Notes: generated by a model not told the origin, from the sequence alone. Positions 34,681 through 46,730 are shown, numbered from the stretch's first letter. The stretch is 64,000 nt of DNA from Hypsibius dujardini (GCA_001579985.1 LRSR01012631.1:1-64000), one strand, 5' to 3'. Made by a program: numbers and translations.

Positions 34681-37600
34681 AAAGAAACTAAATGCTTTTT
34701 GTCTGTTTTGGCAGAAAGTTTTTCTTTTTTCTCTTTCGAATTATTCCGTTGTACTCATGTCTGAAGTATTAGTAATGATGCTCCAGTTTCCAACTTAACT
34801 TTTCGGACAAGCAAACGTGAACGAAAGTACCATCGTGAATTTGTGCCGTAAAAGAGTTCGATTGAAGCCGGAAAAGATGATTTTCGTTTACGCCGTCAAT
34901 GGATATATAGAAAAGGGGATTTTCTAACTTGATGTCATCCTGCAAATGATTTACAGGAAATGGAAAGAATAATAATGGGGCAGGGGAGAGAGCTGACGCG
35001 CGCAAGCCTGAATCCCGTCACCTATAGTCATGGACTCATACATTTTACACCAACGCTACATCCAGGACCGCCTGACGAATGCCACCGCAACACTAATACC
35101 CTCAACCATGTCTCCCCGTCAATTCTTGTCAAGCTAACCGGAAATGAACCAGCTTTAAATGGGGATATCAAACATTCAACGCAGAACAGGGGAAAACTCA
35201 TTTTTGGTGTCAGAGAACCATTAAGAGATATTTTTGGGGATCTAGACAAGGACGAAAGGGTTGGGGTGGAGTTTACCTCGACATTCTGAAACAGTGATTT
35301 GCCTTGTGAATAACATTCCGTCGGGATGCTGAAACTACATTTTGTTGATTGCTTAATTTGATGCGACTGGCAACGTCTATCAAGACAGAGTCATGGATTT
35401 ACTGATTTGCGCCTTTTTAAAATGATGAAGTGAATGCTTTTGTTTGATTTTAGTGCTTAGCTTTTTGAGGAGCGAAATGTCACGCGTATCCTAATTCCAG
35501 CGAGCTTGACGGACAAATGGCAACCTTTGGATGTCATGGTTAACAGTGTTTTTATGTCACTGATCAAAGTGGAATATCACGAGTGGCGCAAAGCAAACGA
35601 GTTGTACACCAAGTGCGGATACCTAAAAACACCCGGCAGACAAGACTTCATGTGTTTTGTCCTGCGAGTTTGGGTCAAAGTTAGCCCCTCCCTAATCCGA
35701 AAATGTATCAAGTCTGAATAATTGATGAAGATCAGGTTATTGGATCAGCGGGTGAAGAAGTTGTTCGGTTTCCGTCTCGTGAAGATGATGAATGCGATAC
35801 GTTATTCGGTGAAGAAGTAGTCCTGTTGATGAGGACGGTGACGATGTCAATTTTAGCTTTTTTAACGAACAGTCTTTAGTGGAAGAGGCCAATTAGGAAA
35901 CGTAATTTCAAAGTGTAAAGATATAGTGCAGTCATCTCGATTGAATTGTTTAACATGTATAATAATAGTGGTTAAATATTCGCGCAAGAATATTACCGAT
36001 ATGCATTTTTCACGTGCGCTCCCTCGAACTCCAACCGAACAGGTTTACGGCCACTCATTTACATGTAATTTGTCCTTCATCCTTGATTATAACCGGTAGG
36101 CATTTTCTGGAATTGAAACCTTGTCTTGTCAAAGATTCTGTTTGTCATAGGAATATTCTATTAGCTGAATACTTTTTTAATATTGTTTAACGCGTTAGCA
36201 CTCCTCTCCCTAATCCTCTAGTGCCAGTTTAAGTCTTGCGTCGTTTGTAACTTTTTCTGGTTTCCATGAATCCAACTTTCATGTCAGCGTTCCTACGTAC
36301 AATATGCTGCACAAGTCAGTCTCACATTTCATTCTCTAGTGAAGGTCTGTCACACAAAATGAGTGTTGTTATACTACTTTCACAAATATTCCACGGAGCC
36401 AAAGGAGTTTGATTGGCTTGAAAAACCTGGTAATAATGCGTATAATCTTGTTGGCTTGAGTAACGTCAGACTGCAAGAGCATTTACAAAACCAAATTTAC
36501 GAATTTAATTGACGAACTTTGTGCCTGACATCATGGCACCGCAATAAAGATGAAGTTTCTTTTCTATATTATGCCGTTTTAAGAATGTCCAGATTTAGAA
36601 AAGCAAATTCCCTCTCGATTGAACTACTGGAGTGACGCGCAGCGGATGGTTTATTAAACATTTTATCGTTTCCGTGGGATTGACTGATCTCGAATGATTT
36701 TTCAGCCAGTTGATTGTTGATTGGTTACTTTGAATCTGGGATTCGCCCTGTATTCTGGTGGGAATTTCAGATCCTTTGGCGTTGTACCTGATTGAGACAT
36801 ACAAAACTGTGTTGGCTCTTCGAATATACAGTCAAATGATTATAAATGTCATAATACGACGTGTTTTTTAGTGTGAACACAAAGTTTTGATTGATTGATT
36901 AATTGGCAGGGACGGTTACATATTACAGTCCCGTTACGCCATGTAAATCATTGAGCCGCATTCCGCATGGGAACGCACTGACTGATAAATACCGATTTTC
37001 AATTCTGTTACCGTTCATCACAAACACTCAATTCCTAACGATTTGATTGGAGAAAGATATTTTTAAGAACCCCAATTTTTTTGGATTGTAAAAACAAGAT
37101 TTCAGGAAGTTGTGGACACCAGCGCAGAGGCCGTCCAAGTGTTAGCAAGGTGGTGTTGAAGCGACATCTGACACTTCTGATAATTATTTGAAATTTTTTT
37201 TCTGGCAATTAAAACTTTTTGACATTACATGATCAAAGGAAAAAACCACTAGTGAATTGATTGGAACTCGGTCGTTAAATGAATTGTGACTATGGAATTA
37301 AGCAATTTCATATCGCCCAGCACTCAGAGAGTTGAGCAGTCGACCAATTCTCCTACGCATATGGAGTCGAGGACTTCAATCTAAATAGTCTGACCAGGTG
37401 GTATGCAGTTCCGGTATGATTGTGCCGAAACTGTCGTTCCGTCTGTTTATACTCGACTCAAAAAACGCAATTCAGCCCTCATTTCCCAGTCAATTCTTGT
37501 TGAATTAGTCTAGAAAGTTCCGTAATTCTGACGCTTGGCTATTTTCAATTCTGCTTACAGCCAAGAACGAAGCATGTGGCCCTGTTTCGTTCTTGGGAAA

Positions 37601-37762
37601 CACTCGACATGTGACTTAGGGTGTTTTGCTCTTCACAGCGAGTTACCTGAATAACTGAATATTTTTTAGTAATCCGAAAGAAGCATCATTAAATTGGTAA
37701 CTTTGAGAAAATATTTTTTTCCTTTCCGAGGGCGCCATTGGTGCGAGAACAAACTTGACAGA
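34681..37762. other. Intergenic region between genes B and C
   Basis: Holds a transposase C-terminal remnant (35483-35721) and otherwise unremarkable A+T-rich DNA. Nothing is recognisable in 35890-37700 on either strand. Confidence 0.5.
35483..35721 (+). mobile_element. Remnant of a pogo/Tigger/jerky-like transposase, C-terminal part
   Basis: Open frame with LTDKWQPLDVMVNSVF, then EYHEWRKANELYTKCG, then RVWVKVSPSLIRKC. This matches the end of the DDE_1 domain (QPLDV-x-x-N-x-x-F, W-x-x-VS-x-x-x-I). An acidic tail-like stretch follows. The catalytic first part is missing, so it is a DNA-transposon fossil or a leftover exon. Confidence 0.7.
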
Positions 37763-38890
37763 ATGACGAACGCTTCTATAGCTGTCAAATTACTCTTTGT
37801 CCTGTTCGTCGCGAAATTAGGCTACGATGAGGTCCAGGGAGCTAAAAGCGTAGCTCGACCAACGAGGAAGAGAAGACCCCGAATTGAGGCTCGGGTCTAC
37901 GATGGATTTCAATACCTGGAGCCCTGCCTCATCCCGGTTGGAACCTACATCGCACTGGAGGTCCTTCCGCAGCAGGTAAACCTTACCAGTAACAGCTCCG
38001 GGTTGGCCGAAATAGTGCAACAGATTGTGGAGTCGGAAATTGGCGACACGGCCGATCAGGACTCGGAGAAGTCGGCTAGGTCCTTACAGCGAGCCAATTT
38101 TGCTGGACTCTTCGCGAAGGAACCCATCAAGGGATTGGCGGGTATTCGGCCGCTCTCGACTACACGCCTACCGATGGGCATCTTCGTCCCGGACAAGTAC
38201 CTCTCCAAGATGCTGTATGAGAATGCGGACTACGGAGAGGAGGACGGTGCTGCATCAGCTGACGAAAAAGCACCCGTATGTCTGTGTCTGTGTCTGTGTC
38301 TGTGTCTGTGTCTGTGTCTGTACAGGCCTGTGTCTGTGTATGTGTCTGTGTTTGTGTCTGTGTTTGTGTCTGTGTTTGTGTCTGTGTCTGTGTCTTTCCT
38401 GTGTATTTGTCTGTGTCTCTATTTGACTTTGTCCATTGATTTTGTTCAGGAGGAGGATCCGCCCATGCAGAAGGCACATCTCAAGATCTACCGCGGAGTT
38501 CGCCGCATCGTCGGTAAAATCAAACGTGCCCGACGCGAAGGCCCGACCAAGTTCGACTACAATGCCACCTTTCCCGGTTTGACGCCATACGAAGCGGTCT
38601 ACATTCCCCAGGGCCTTTTCGTGCCACTCTCAGCCATCCCCGGCAAACGGAGCGCCGTCCGTGGAGCGCCCAGCACAAACACCTACTTTGACGGTATCAC
38701 CGCGTTGAGCGTCATGTCCTTCGCGCCGGGCGTCTTCGTGCCTCACAAGCTGTCCAGTATGCCTCCGCTACCGAGCAACGTCATACCCTCGCCGCCCAAT
38801 CACGGAGGCGTGACCGGAAAGCCGGAAGCTGATGTGGACCATGAGATCAACAACTCCACCCTGACCAATTCCACCAAGCCAGCGACGTAA
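37763..38890 (+). CDS. Secreted repeat protein C (same novel family)
   Basis: Not recognised outside this cluster. Exons 37763-38275 and 38450-38890 join in phase 0 to give 317 aa. The ATG at 37763 begins a signal peptide (MTNASIAVKLLFVLFVAKLG). Units: YDGFQYLEPCLIPVGTYIAL, LAGIRPLSTTRLPMGIFVP, FPGLTPYEAVYIPQGLFVPL and ALSVMSFAPGVFVPHKL. A basic linker (KIYRGVRRIVGKIKRARR) lies between units 2 and 3. The C-terminus is a Pro/Asn-rich tail with NST/NSTL sequons; the fifth unit of A and B is absent. The TAA overlaps a donor-like GTAAGA, but no further exon with LFLPPGTQI is visible before the ACE-like gene. Units 1-4 are closest to gene B, so B and C are the younger pair. Confidence 0.78.
   Translation: MTNASIAVKLLFVLFVAKLGYDEVQGAKSVARPTRKRRPRIEARVYDGFQYLEPCLIPVGTYIALEVLPQQVNLTSNSSGLAEIVQQIVESEIGDTADQDSEKSARSLQRANFAGLFAKEPIKGLAGIRPLSTTRLPMGIFVPDKYLSKMLYENADYGEEDGAASADEKAPVCLCLCLCLCLCLCLYRPVSVYVSVFVSVFVSVFVSVSVSFLCICLCLYLTLSIDFVQEEDPPMQKAHLKIYRGVRRIVGKIKRARREGPTKFDYNATFPGLTPYEAVYIPQGLFVPLSAIPGKRSAVRGAPSTNTYFDGITALSVMSFAPGVFVPHKLSSMPPLPSNVIPSPPNHGGVTGKPEADVDHEINNSTLTNSTKPAT
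38279..38400 (+). repeat. (TGTGTC)n hexamer array in gene C intron 1
   Basis: Starts 3-4 nt after the 5' splice site; interrupted by ACAGGCC and TGTTTG variants. It is in the same intron position as the gene B array. Confidence 0.92.
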
Positions 38891-39593
38891 GAAAAAGACA
38901 CGCATAGTTGATAGTGATTTTCCAATTAATTTGGCAATCCTTTTTGGAAAATGTACTTGTGTGTGGTCGTCGATGGTGCGGAATGCTGCGAAGCATTTTT
39001 ACGGACATGCGCGTCAAAAGGTCAAATTCCGATGTTGCGCTTCGCGAAAAAAAATTTATTTCGGGTTATTATGATTGGTTGCGTTTGAGACGAGTTAGCA
39101 TTCGAGATGACATGACATTTTCTATTCACTTTGATTTTTGACAAATCACAAAACAAATTTGGGATTGGGCGAAATTTCAATACGCGTGATCTTTGTAGAG
39201 GTGCGGACAATTTTAAAATACTCAAGCAGAACAATGGGTTGGCATTTAATTTTAAAATTCAGTACAACTCAAATTCGTAAAATTATTTTACCAAACAGTC
39301 GGTAAAATATCTAAATTCGACAGAAAACACTGAATAAATTTTAAATTCGAAATATTATCATTTATTTACAATAATACTATTTATGTATCACTTTTAAAAT
39401 TATTGTAAATTGCAATTTCCTCTGAAAGGTCAAATGAATAGACTGATCTGAAGTCTCGATTGCTAACTCGCTCAAGTGCTAGACTGTCCAGCAGATTCTC
39501 AGTATGCCAATAAAACAGTTGAACAAACATTGTCTGATTTTGGGGATCGTGACAATTTTTCGACGTACTTAAGACACAGTAGAAAATAAGCCC
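38891..39593. other. Spacer between gene C and the ACE-like gene
   Basis: A+T-rich; no gene found. A signal-peptide exon for the ACE-like gene could be hidden here, but none was identified. Confidence 0.4.
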
Positions 39594-42500
39594 ATGCAGT
39601 ATCTGCAATTCGTCGGGTACTCACAAAGCCATTTCCAAAAAGGACTGCCGAGAGTCAGGTATGTAACCTTACACATTTTATGAATGACCTTTTGGGCATT
39701 TCAGCGGAAACATCACTCAGCCATCCAACGAGTAAGTCTAAAGAAGCGATCAGAGCGATAAATTGCAAAATATATCGGTTGTCGCTTAATAGAGAAATTC
39801 AAAAGAAATTTATCCAATGGATCAATGAAGAGTACAACGGTATGGCGGAATCACTATTGTCGCAGATGGCTCACGCCGTCTGGCGCTTTGAGACCAACGT
39901 CAGCAACATCAATGAAAACGCCATGGTGAAAAGAGATTTCCATTCTATAGTATATGCGTATTTTCTTCAACGTGTGTGTCTGTGTCTGTGTCTGTGTCTG
40001 TGTCTGTGTCTGTGTCTGTGTCTGTGTCTGTGTCTGTGTCTGTGTCTGTGTCTGTGTCCATTTGCCACTGTCAGTCAATGTATGGTACTCGAATCATTCT
40101 CTTACCCCTGGGCGTCTTTTATTTTAGATTGACATGATGTCAGTAAAAACGAATTTCACCTACAATGTCGGTCAGGGTATTCGAAGCTACAAACCGGAAG
40201 CCATCACAAACTCCACGTACATCCGTCTTTACCGCAAACTGAGTAACAGCGGAGACGGCGCACTGCTGGGCGAGAAGCGGGAGAATTTCACCAAGATTAA
40301 AGCGGATATGGAGCGCATATACGCAGCAGGAGTCGTTTGTGGGGATGTCTCAATTTCCGTTGCTGACATGGCTAACTGCACCATCAAGTGGACGCTCTCG
40401 CCGAACATCACACGACAACTGGCGACATCGCGGAACTCGACCCTGCTGCTGCATATCTGGAAGTCTTGGAGGGACTCGACGGGCAAGAGGATGAGGCCGT
40501 TATTTCTGGAGTACTTGAAACTCAAAAACGAATCGGCAATCGCTGACGGTGAGGCTTGTATTGTAATCAGCCGTACAATTGAAGGCTGGCATGTTTACGA
40601 AAGTGACTTCCAAAGGTTATGTATGATTACGGGGATGGTGTTGAAGACCCCTTTTCTCGTGGTCCAATCGTCCAGAGGTTTGTCTACCGTATCCCATGTC
40701 TGCGTTTGTATCTGTGTCTGTGGGTGTGAAAAACATCCGGCTTTTGAGCCATTTGTCCGATCTCCAGTTAGAACGTTCGGCCTGGTATCAATCCGTTTAA
40801 TGTCTGTCTATTTATAGCATTCCCCCAGGTCTTACAAACCTTAGCCTTCCATTCGTCCAGTGTGCGATCACTCTTACCGTCTCCATGTGTCCGTCTGTCC
40901 GTTAACTAGATTTCCAATTTGTCCTTCACACTGTCGGTCATGCGGATTAACGCTCCGCCAAGCCTTCCCGCTATTCGCCCAGCCTTCCCGCTATTCATCA
41001 GTCCATCCGTCATCCAACGTGTTTTCCAACCTCCAACACCACCAGTTTTGTTTGCTAGCACAGCGTCCTGCTTTCCATCCTTCGGTTTGCCCTTCCTAAT
41101 TTGCGTCACTTCTTCCGTCATATCAAGCTTTTTCGGCATCCTCCAATCCATCTGACCGAAGCCGTCATTCGACCATTCACCCGGTTGACCTTCCGTTTAT
41201 CCACCCCTTTTTCGGTCTTCCCTCACTCCAGTTAGCGTATTACCGTATCGTTTTTGTTTGCAACACTCCGTCAGGTGTCTAGCAATACATCAAGCCGCCC
41301 GTCGTTCCGTCCGGCTTCCAAACAAACCTTCGATTTATCTTCTCATTGGTGTAGTCTTCATTCGTCCGTCAGATCTATCCCCAATCGCTTTGATTTTGAT
41401 TAATTTGTCTGGCCTCTCCGTCGCCCTCACTCCGTCCAATCTTCCTCACTATGAATCTTTCTTGCTGAGAAAGTATTTCAGATGCCGAATTCAAACTGAC
41501 TCCACTTAAAATGTTATTAATAGAATTAACTTTTGAGAGGGACTGTGTCAGAAATTATGAAACGAAATCTTTTCTGAAAATCGACGTTTCTACAGTCAAA
41601 ATCAGAGAAGCTGGAATCTTCCTTTGTTTTTCCAACAACTTGTTTTCCAACAACTTGTTGTTGTTCCAACTTTGAAATTCTGCCAAAAAAAAGTTATTGG
41701 GACGACTACGGCCGATCCCACGTCGGTCCCACTCCTAAGTTCTAACTCATAATGATCAAAGTTTTGGTTTTACAGTTTATATGAATTCACGTTTTTTTGT
41801 TTCCTTTTCGTCGATTTCAGGCTACCCGGATGTGGGCTTGTCGTGGCGGGAACGGTACATCGAGCCGAGCTACAACTACTCCGACATCGATTTCATGCAG
41901 GAAGTGAAGGAGCTGTGGAACAAAACCTTACCGCTCTACGTCAATCTGCACGGCTACGTGCGTCGAAAGCTCATCAAACAGTATCCCGAGGCCAAGATCA
42001 ATCCAGCCGGCGGTATTCCAGCTCATTTACTAGGTAGCCCTTCACTCCGTAAAGACTCTTTAATCACACAATTACTAATCAATTACGAAACTTTCACAGG
42101 CAGTTTGTGGTCCTACAATTGGCAGAATCTCCTCAACTTCACCTGGCCTTACCCGAAAAAGCCCCTTCTCGACCCGACTGCAGCCATGGTCAAACAGAAT
42201 TGGACTGTCGAAAAGATCTTCCGAACTACCGATAAGTTTTTCAAAGGGATTGGCTTGACGCCCGCTCCGCCGTCGTTCTGGGAGAAATCCATGCTGACCA
42301 AACCGAAGGACCGTCCGGTGATGTGCCAGCCCGAGACCATCGACTTTTACAACCACAAAGATTGGCGGTACTGTAACCTTGACAACGCGTTTTTTCTTAA
42401 ACTTAAGACTTCTTTTTGGACCTCGGTTTGAGATTTTTTTGCGGAAATGTTAAGAATGGCCAAAAGTGAAATCAAAGAATTAATTTCTTTTTTTCTCGAC

Positions 42501-45231
42501 TAAATTTTAGCCGGCTCAGGATATTCGAAAACGTTTTGGTTAGGTGTTTTTTTCCTACTTTTAAAACTTTGGTTGGTTTTTTTGTACTTCTAAAACTTTA
42601 GTTTAGGTTATCGAAATTAGTTAACGAATTTTAATTTTCCAACTTAAATCTTTTGTGAACAGCAATATTAGTTAATTTGTTTTTAACAAAAGATGAAATT
42701 AAAAAAGAAATCATTGACGTTTTTAATTTAATTGTACTGACGCCTGAGATCTTTACCAAGTTACAAACGTCCTCTCCTGTCTCTACGCAGGATTAAGATG
42801 TGCGCTGACGTCACACACGAGGATCTTATCTCCGCCCACCAGTACGTGTGTTCATTCGCTTTAATCATCGAATGAAAATTACTCATCGTCTGACATTTTT
42901 AGGCAAATGGGAGCTCTTCAGTAAGTTTTCCAAAGAGCGATTCATTGATTGAAGTATTGACTGGACAGTCATAACTGCTTCGGGTTAAATTTAGGTACCA
43001 AATTCAATATCAGGATCAGTACGTGCCGTTTCGAGAGGGTGCCAATCCGGGATTCATGGAAGCGAGTAGGTCCCACCCATCGAAACCTTCACAGAATTTC
43101 CTAGATTTCAACGTGCGCTTTACCGAATTTCCTAACCAGAAAACCGTTTGATTTCGCAGTCGGAAACACCTTAGCGCTCAGTGTTTCCACTCAAAGCCAC
43201 ATGCGTCGGCTCGGACTAGCGGGAAAGGCCACAAGTTTCAATGAAGATATTTGTAAGAAATTGAGTTAAAAAAGCATCGAAAAAACACACACAAAAAGCA
43301 TCGAAAAAACAAACAAGCAATAAAATAAAATAATAATGGACGATTAAAAATGGAATTTCGGCTTAATAGTTCGCAACATCAACTTCCTCTACTCGGTGGC
43401 GTTGGACAAAGTGGTGCACCTACCCTTCTCCTACCTGATGGATAAGTACCGCTACGACGTGTTTGATGGGAAGGTCCCGATTGAAAAACTGAACGCCAAG
43501 TGGTGGGAAGCAGTGTAAGTAAATTTCACATGCGCAGCAGCAGCTGAAAATCAATTCAAGTCGAGAATTGTCTTTTATTGACAGGAAAAAATTCCAAGGC
43601 ATTTGTTCACCGTTATCGCGGACAGAGGAGGACTTTGACGCCGGTGCGAAATTCCACATCCCTGCTGACCAGCCATACATCAAGTGCGTACGCTAACATC
43701 AAACTCTTATCAATCCAAATATAATTTACTCACAAATAAATTAAAAACTATTATAATTTACATTTGCCTTAATAATTGACTAGCAAATCCAGACAAATAT
43801 AATTTACTCACAAATAAAATGAAAACTATTATAATTTACATCTCCTTTATAATTAATTAATTAATCCAGACAAATATAATTTACTCACAAATAAATTAAA
43901 AACTATTATAATTTACATTTGCCTTATTAATTAATTAATCCAGACAGCAAATATTCGTTTTTATGTTGTTTAGGTACTTTGTAGCGGGAATCCTGCAATT
44001 CCAAATTCACAAGGCGCTCTGCACAGCGGCTGGCCACGCGGGGCCGCTGTCTGAGTGCGACATTGATGGGTCCGCGGCAGCTGGAAAGCTCCTCGAGTAA
44101 GTTCCCCAAAGCTCCGAATGCGGCGTGAGCCTTAATGACCCTTTCGTGTTGCTTGTAGGGACGTCATGGAACTAGGCTCATCCGTGCCTTGGCAGGCGGC
44201 GTTGGAGAAACTCACAGGGAGCACACGGATGGATGCCGGACCGATGTTGGAGTATTTTGAACCGTTGTCCGACTGGCTGGACCAGGACAACGCACAATGG
44301 GGCACCACTCTCGGCTGGGGACTTGGTTCCGGTAAATTAATTCAACTCAAAAATTTAGATTTAATTTTAAAGAAACATCAAAACTTGACAAAGTTTGGAA
44401 GCGCACTGAAATGAGTCCTTGACGGCTTGCTATGTCGGTTCAAATGGCCGAAACACCAGACAATCTTGCTTGATCACTTCGACAAACGTAAAAAACGGTT
44501 TATTTATAGTTTTTGCCACAAATTTGTTTTAAAATCCGAACACCATTACACATCGAACAAAGCAAATTTTTCGAAATGAACGAGAAACTTGACCTTTGTT
44601 TTGAATTTTGCGCTACTAGGCCTAATCTTAAAAAAAGAAGTCATACAAAAAACAAGCGCTCTACTAATAATTTAAACTTCAACATTTTCTCTCGATTTGT
44701 TGCCTTCAAATTTTAAAACTTTTATCCGTAACAGTAAAAAAATAAAGGCTTGGTTGTAAACCGAATTACAACAGTTAAGACAAGACAAAAAGATGATTTC
44801 GGTACATACGTACCTAGGGTATATTCTAGTGCTCTTGCAACATTCATCCTATAAAGTTTACCGTCGCATTTACAGACACAGTCTGCGGACAGGGCGGAGA
44901 GGCCGACATATCGGCGAAGCCAGACAAGCCAGAACCGGCTGGACCAACCAAGCCTGATGGACCGGGTCCCGGAAAGCCAGACAATCATGGCCCACCTAAG
45001 CCCGGTGGTAACGGAGACAAGCCACACAATGCCGCAGAGGAAATCCACGAAGTCAAACCCGGCACAGACGCACCTAAACCGGCACCGAAAAAGCCCATTG
45101 CTAACGGTCCAGGCAAGCAGAGCGGTCCGGCAGGCAAACCGCATGACGCAGCAGCGGAAGTGCATGAAGTGAAACCCGGCTCGGACGGACCGGCTTCTCG
45201 CCCAGTCCATGCGCACCGCCCCCGCGGCTAG
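39594..45231 (+). CDS. Catalytically dead ACE-family (peptidase M2) protein, ACN-1-like
   Basis: Homologue of angiotensin-converting enzyme that cannot bind zinc normally. Exons: 39594-39658, 39705-39731, 39793-39925, 40128-40548, 41821-42033, 42100-42367, 42791-42841, 42903-42920, 42995-43065, 43160-43252, 43370-43514, 43585-43683, 43974-44096, 44159-44331 and 44876-45231. All phases join; about 751 aa. Family landmarks in order: [92 protein letters not shown] and [15 protein letters not shown]. The motif AHHEMGHIQY of active ACE reads AHQQMGALQY, so both zinc histidines and the catalytic glutamate are gone; the third ligand Glu (MEAIG) remains. The last exon adds a Pro/Lys/Gly-rich tail with a repeated AAxExHEVKPG unit instead of a membrane anchor. 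The first exon is uncertain and shows no signal peptide. ACN-1 of nematodes, which acts in moulting, is the closest known parallel. Confidence 0.88.
39975..40057 (+). repeat. (TGTGTC)n hexamer array in an early intron of the ACE-like gene
   Basis: About 14 units in intron 39926-40127, same strand and register type as in genes B and C. Confidence 0.92.
40850..41270. repeat. Degenerate TCCGTC/CCATCC-rich tract in ACE-like intron 4
   Basis: Frequent TCCGTC, CATCC and TTCCCGCTATT units on the plus strand inside the 1.27-kb intron 40549-41820. It looks like an old tandem repeat. Confidence 0.5.
41520..41710. mobile_element. Truncated copy of MITE-like family 1
   Basis: AAATCTTTTCTGAAAATCGA followed by CAGTCAAAATCAGAGAAGCT matches the right arm of the element at 1299-1832. 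A short TCCAACAACTTG duplication interrupts it. Confidence 0.5.
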
Positions 45232-46730
45232 CCACATGGTTGCCGTTACCATCGAAACCCGCGAAATAAGAAATATGAAAAGTTTGGCTTACCCTTCTGA
45301 AAAACACTATTCGAAATACGGTTACGATCGATAGCGGTTACATTTACTATATTAAATACCGTTTCACATTGCTTAATGAAGCAGTTTGTAACCCTATTTA
45401 GTCCCTGGAACAAAAGGGTGACCAAACGGAGCACCATTTATGGCACCAATTTTATTGAGACTTATACGTTTTCCATAGTTAGTTTAAAAAGCCTGGAATG
45501 AAGAAAAACTGGTTGATTTTAATAGTTTTGTTTAGCAGAGAGTTTGAGTTTCAAAATGCTTAGTGTTGATAAGGGACGAGTACCGTATCGTGCCACTTAA
45601 CCATTGGTCAGTCGTTTTGGTAGTCAAAGTATCTTTCTTACTGTTAATTTCATTGCTCCAATAATTGTGACTCCCTGTTAGCTCAGCAGTATGAATTGTC
45701 TTTCGAAATTCGTCGGAATTCGTAGTTCGAAACTGAATAAAATCTTGAAGACCCATCACACACCAGATCTAATCACCGTAATCTCGAAAAGAATTATCAA
45801 ATACCAAAAGAAGCTTCATCCACGCTTCACAAGAAAATGCGCATGAATTACTTTTTCAAATCGTTTTGTGGTGATCCAATGGATTATTTCCCTATGAAAA
45901 TATATGATTCCTTGCAACTATTGACGGTATATCCTGAAAATGAAAAGTCAATGACAATGTCATTTCAATTTGAGAAGTTTATTCGCAGAAAACAGTAAGG
46001 AAACAAAATGAAGGATATATGCAATGAAACAGCATCCACGATTTGCTGCCGAAATCGCAAAAATACATGCTCAGAGGCTGGTATTTCAAAAAAGGATTAC
46101 TTCAAATGCCGCTAATTAAAGCGATCAATTAGGAACTAAGGAGGTCTGGCTTCCCAAATTGCGTTAACCCGAAATCAAGCTCGATTTCAGCAGAAATGCC
46201 CTACAGTGAAAGTTCTCATATTCTAACAGTCACGTGGTTTTATTTCTACTTTGCATGCCCTCTCGGCTCAGTGTGGTTTCCATAACAACAGAATAGAAAT
46301 CAACACCGTGATGTTGTTAGAATATGAGAATCTGTATCAATATACTGTTACTGTCACTGTTACTGTTACTGTTACCGTGATGTTGTTAGAATATGAGGAC
46401 TGTTACTGTAGTATATAAGTTCACTCAAAATTGCAGACGAGCTGCAGGCCAGATGCCTTACTCCCTTGCTCATCCGACAGGGTCCAGTACTCAAATTTCT
46501 TCAACATTTATTCAGACCACTGCTTTGTTGTTATGTACCCGTGCCGCTTGACATTCTATACTCGCCTCGACGATACTGCTAGGACTATTGCATCAGAACA
46601 AAAAACAGCAATAGAATTTTAACGGTGAAGCTTCAATTTAGTTTATTTGTGTGGAAATCTTAAGGCTCAATCTGATGAAACTGCGTTGATAATCAACAAA
46701 CAAGGCTGACACATATCCTGGGATCGTGTA
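45232..46730. other. Spacer between the ACE-like gene and DUF4419 gene 1
   Basis: No gene recognised. Contains the 114-bp foldback element at 46215 and an ACTGTT run at about 46345-46375. Confidence 0.5.
46215..46328. mobile_element. 114-bp foldback element
   Basis: Starts CTCATATTCTAACA and ends TGTTAGAATATGAG; inner blocks TATTTCTA and TAGAAATA also pair. The right end (GTGATGTTGTTAGAATATGA) is repeated directly about 70 bp further on, around 46378-46398. Confidence 0.65.

Noticed and set aside
34960-35289. 109-codon plus-strand frame
   Set aside because: No domain, signal peptide, codon bias or splice partners.
35821-37700. Search for a gene in the long spacer before gene C
   Set aside because: Neither strand gives an exon-like stretch with a recognisable motif.
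40860-41155. Overlapping frames rich in Pro/Ser/Ile
   Set aside because: Lie in a degenerate TCCGTC repeat within an ACE-like intron.
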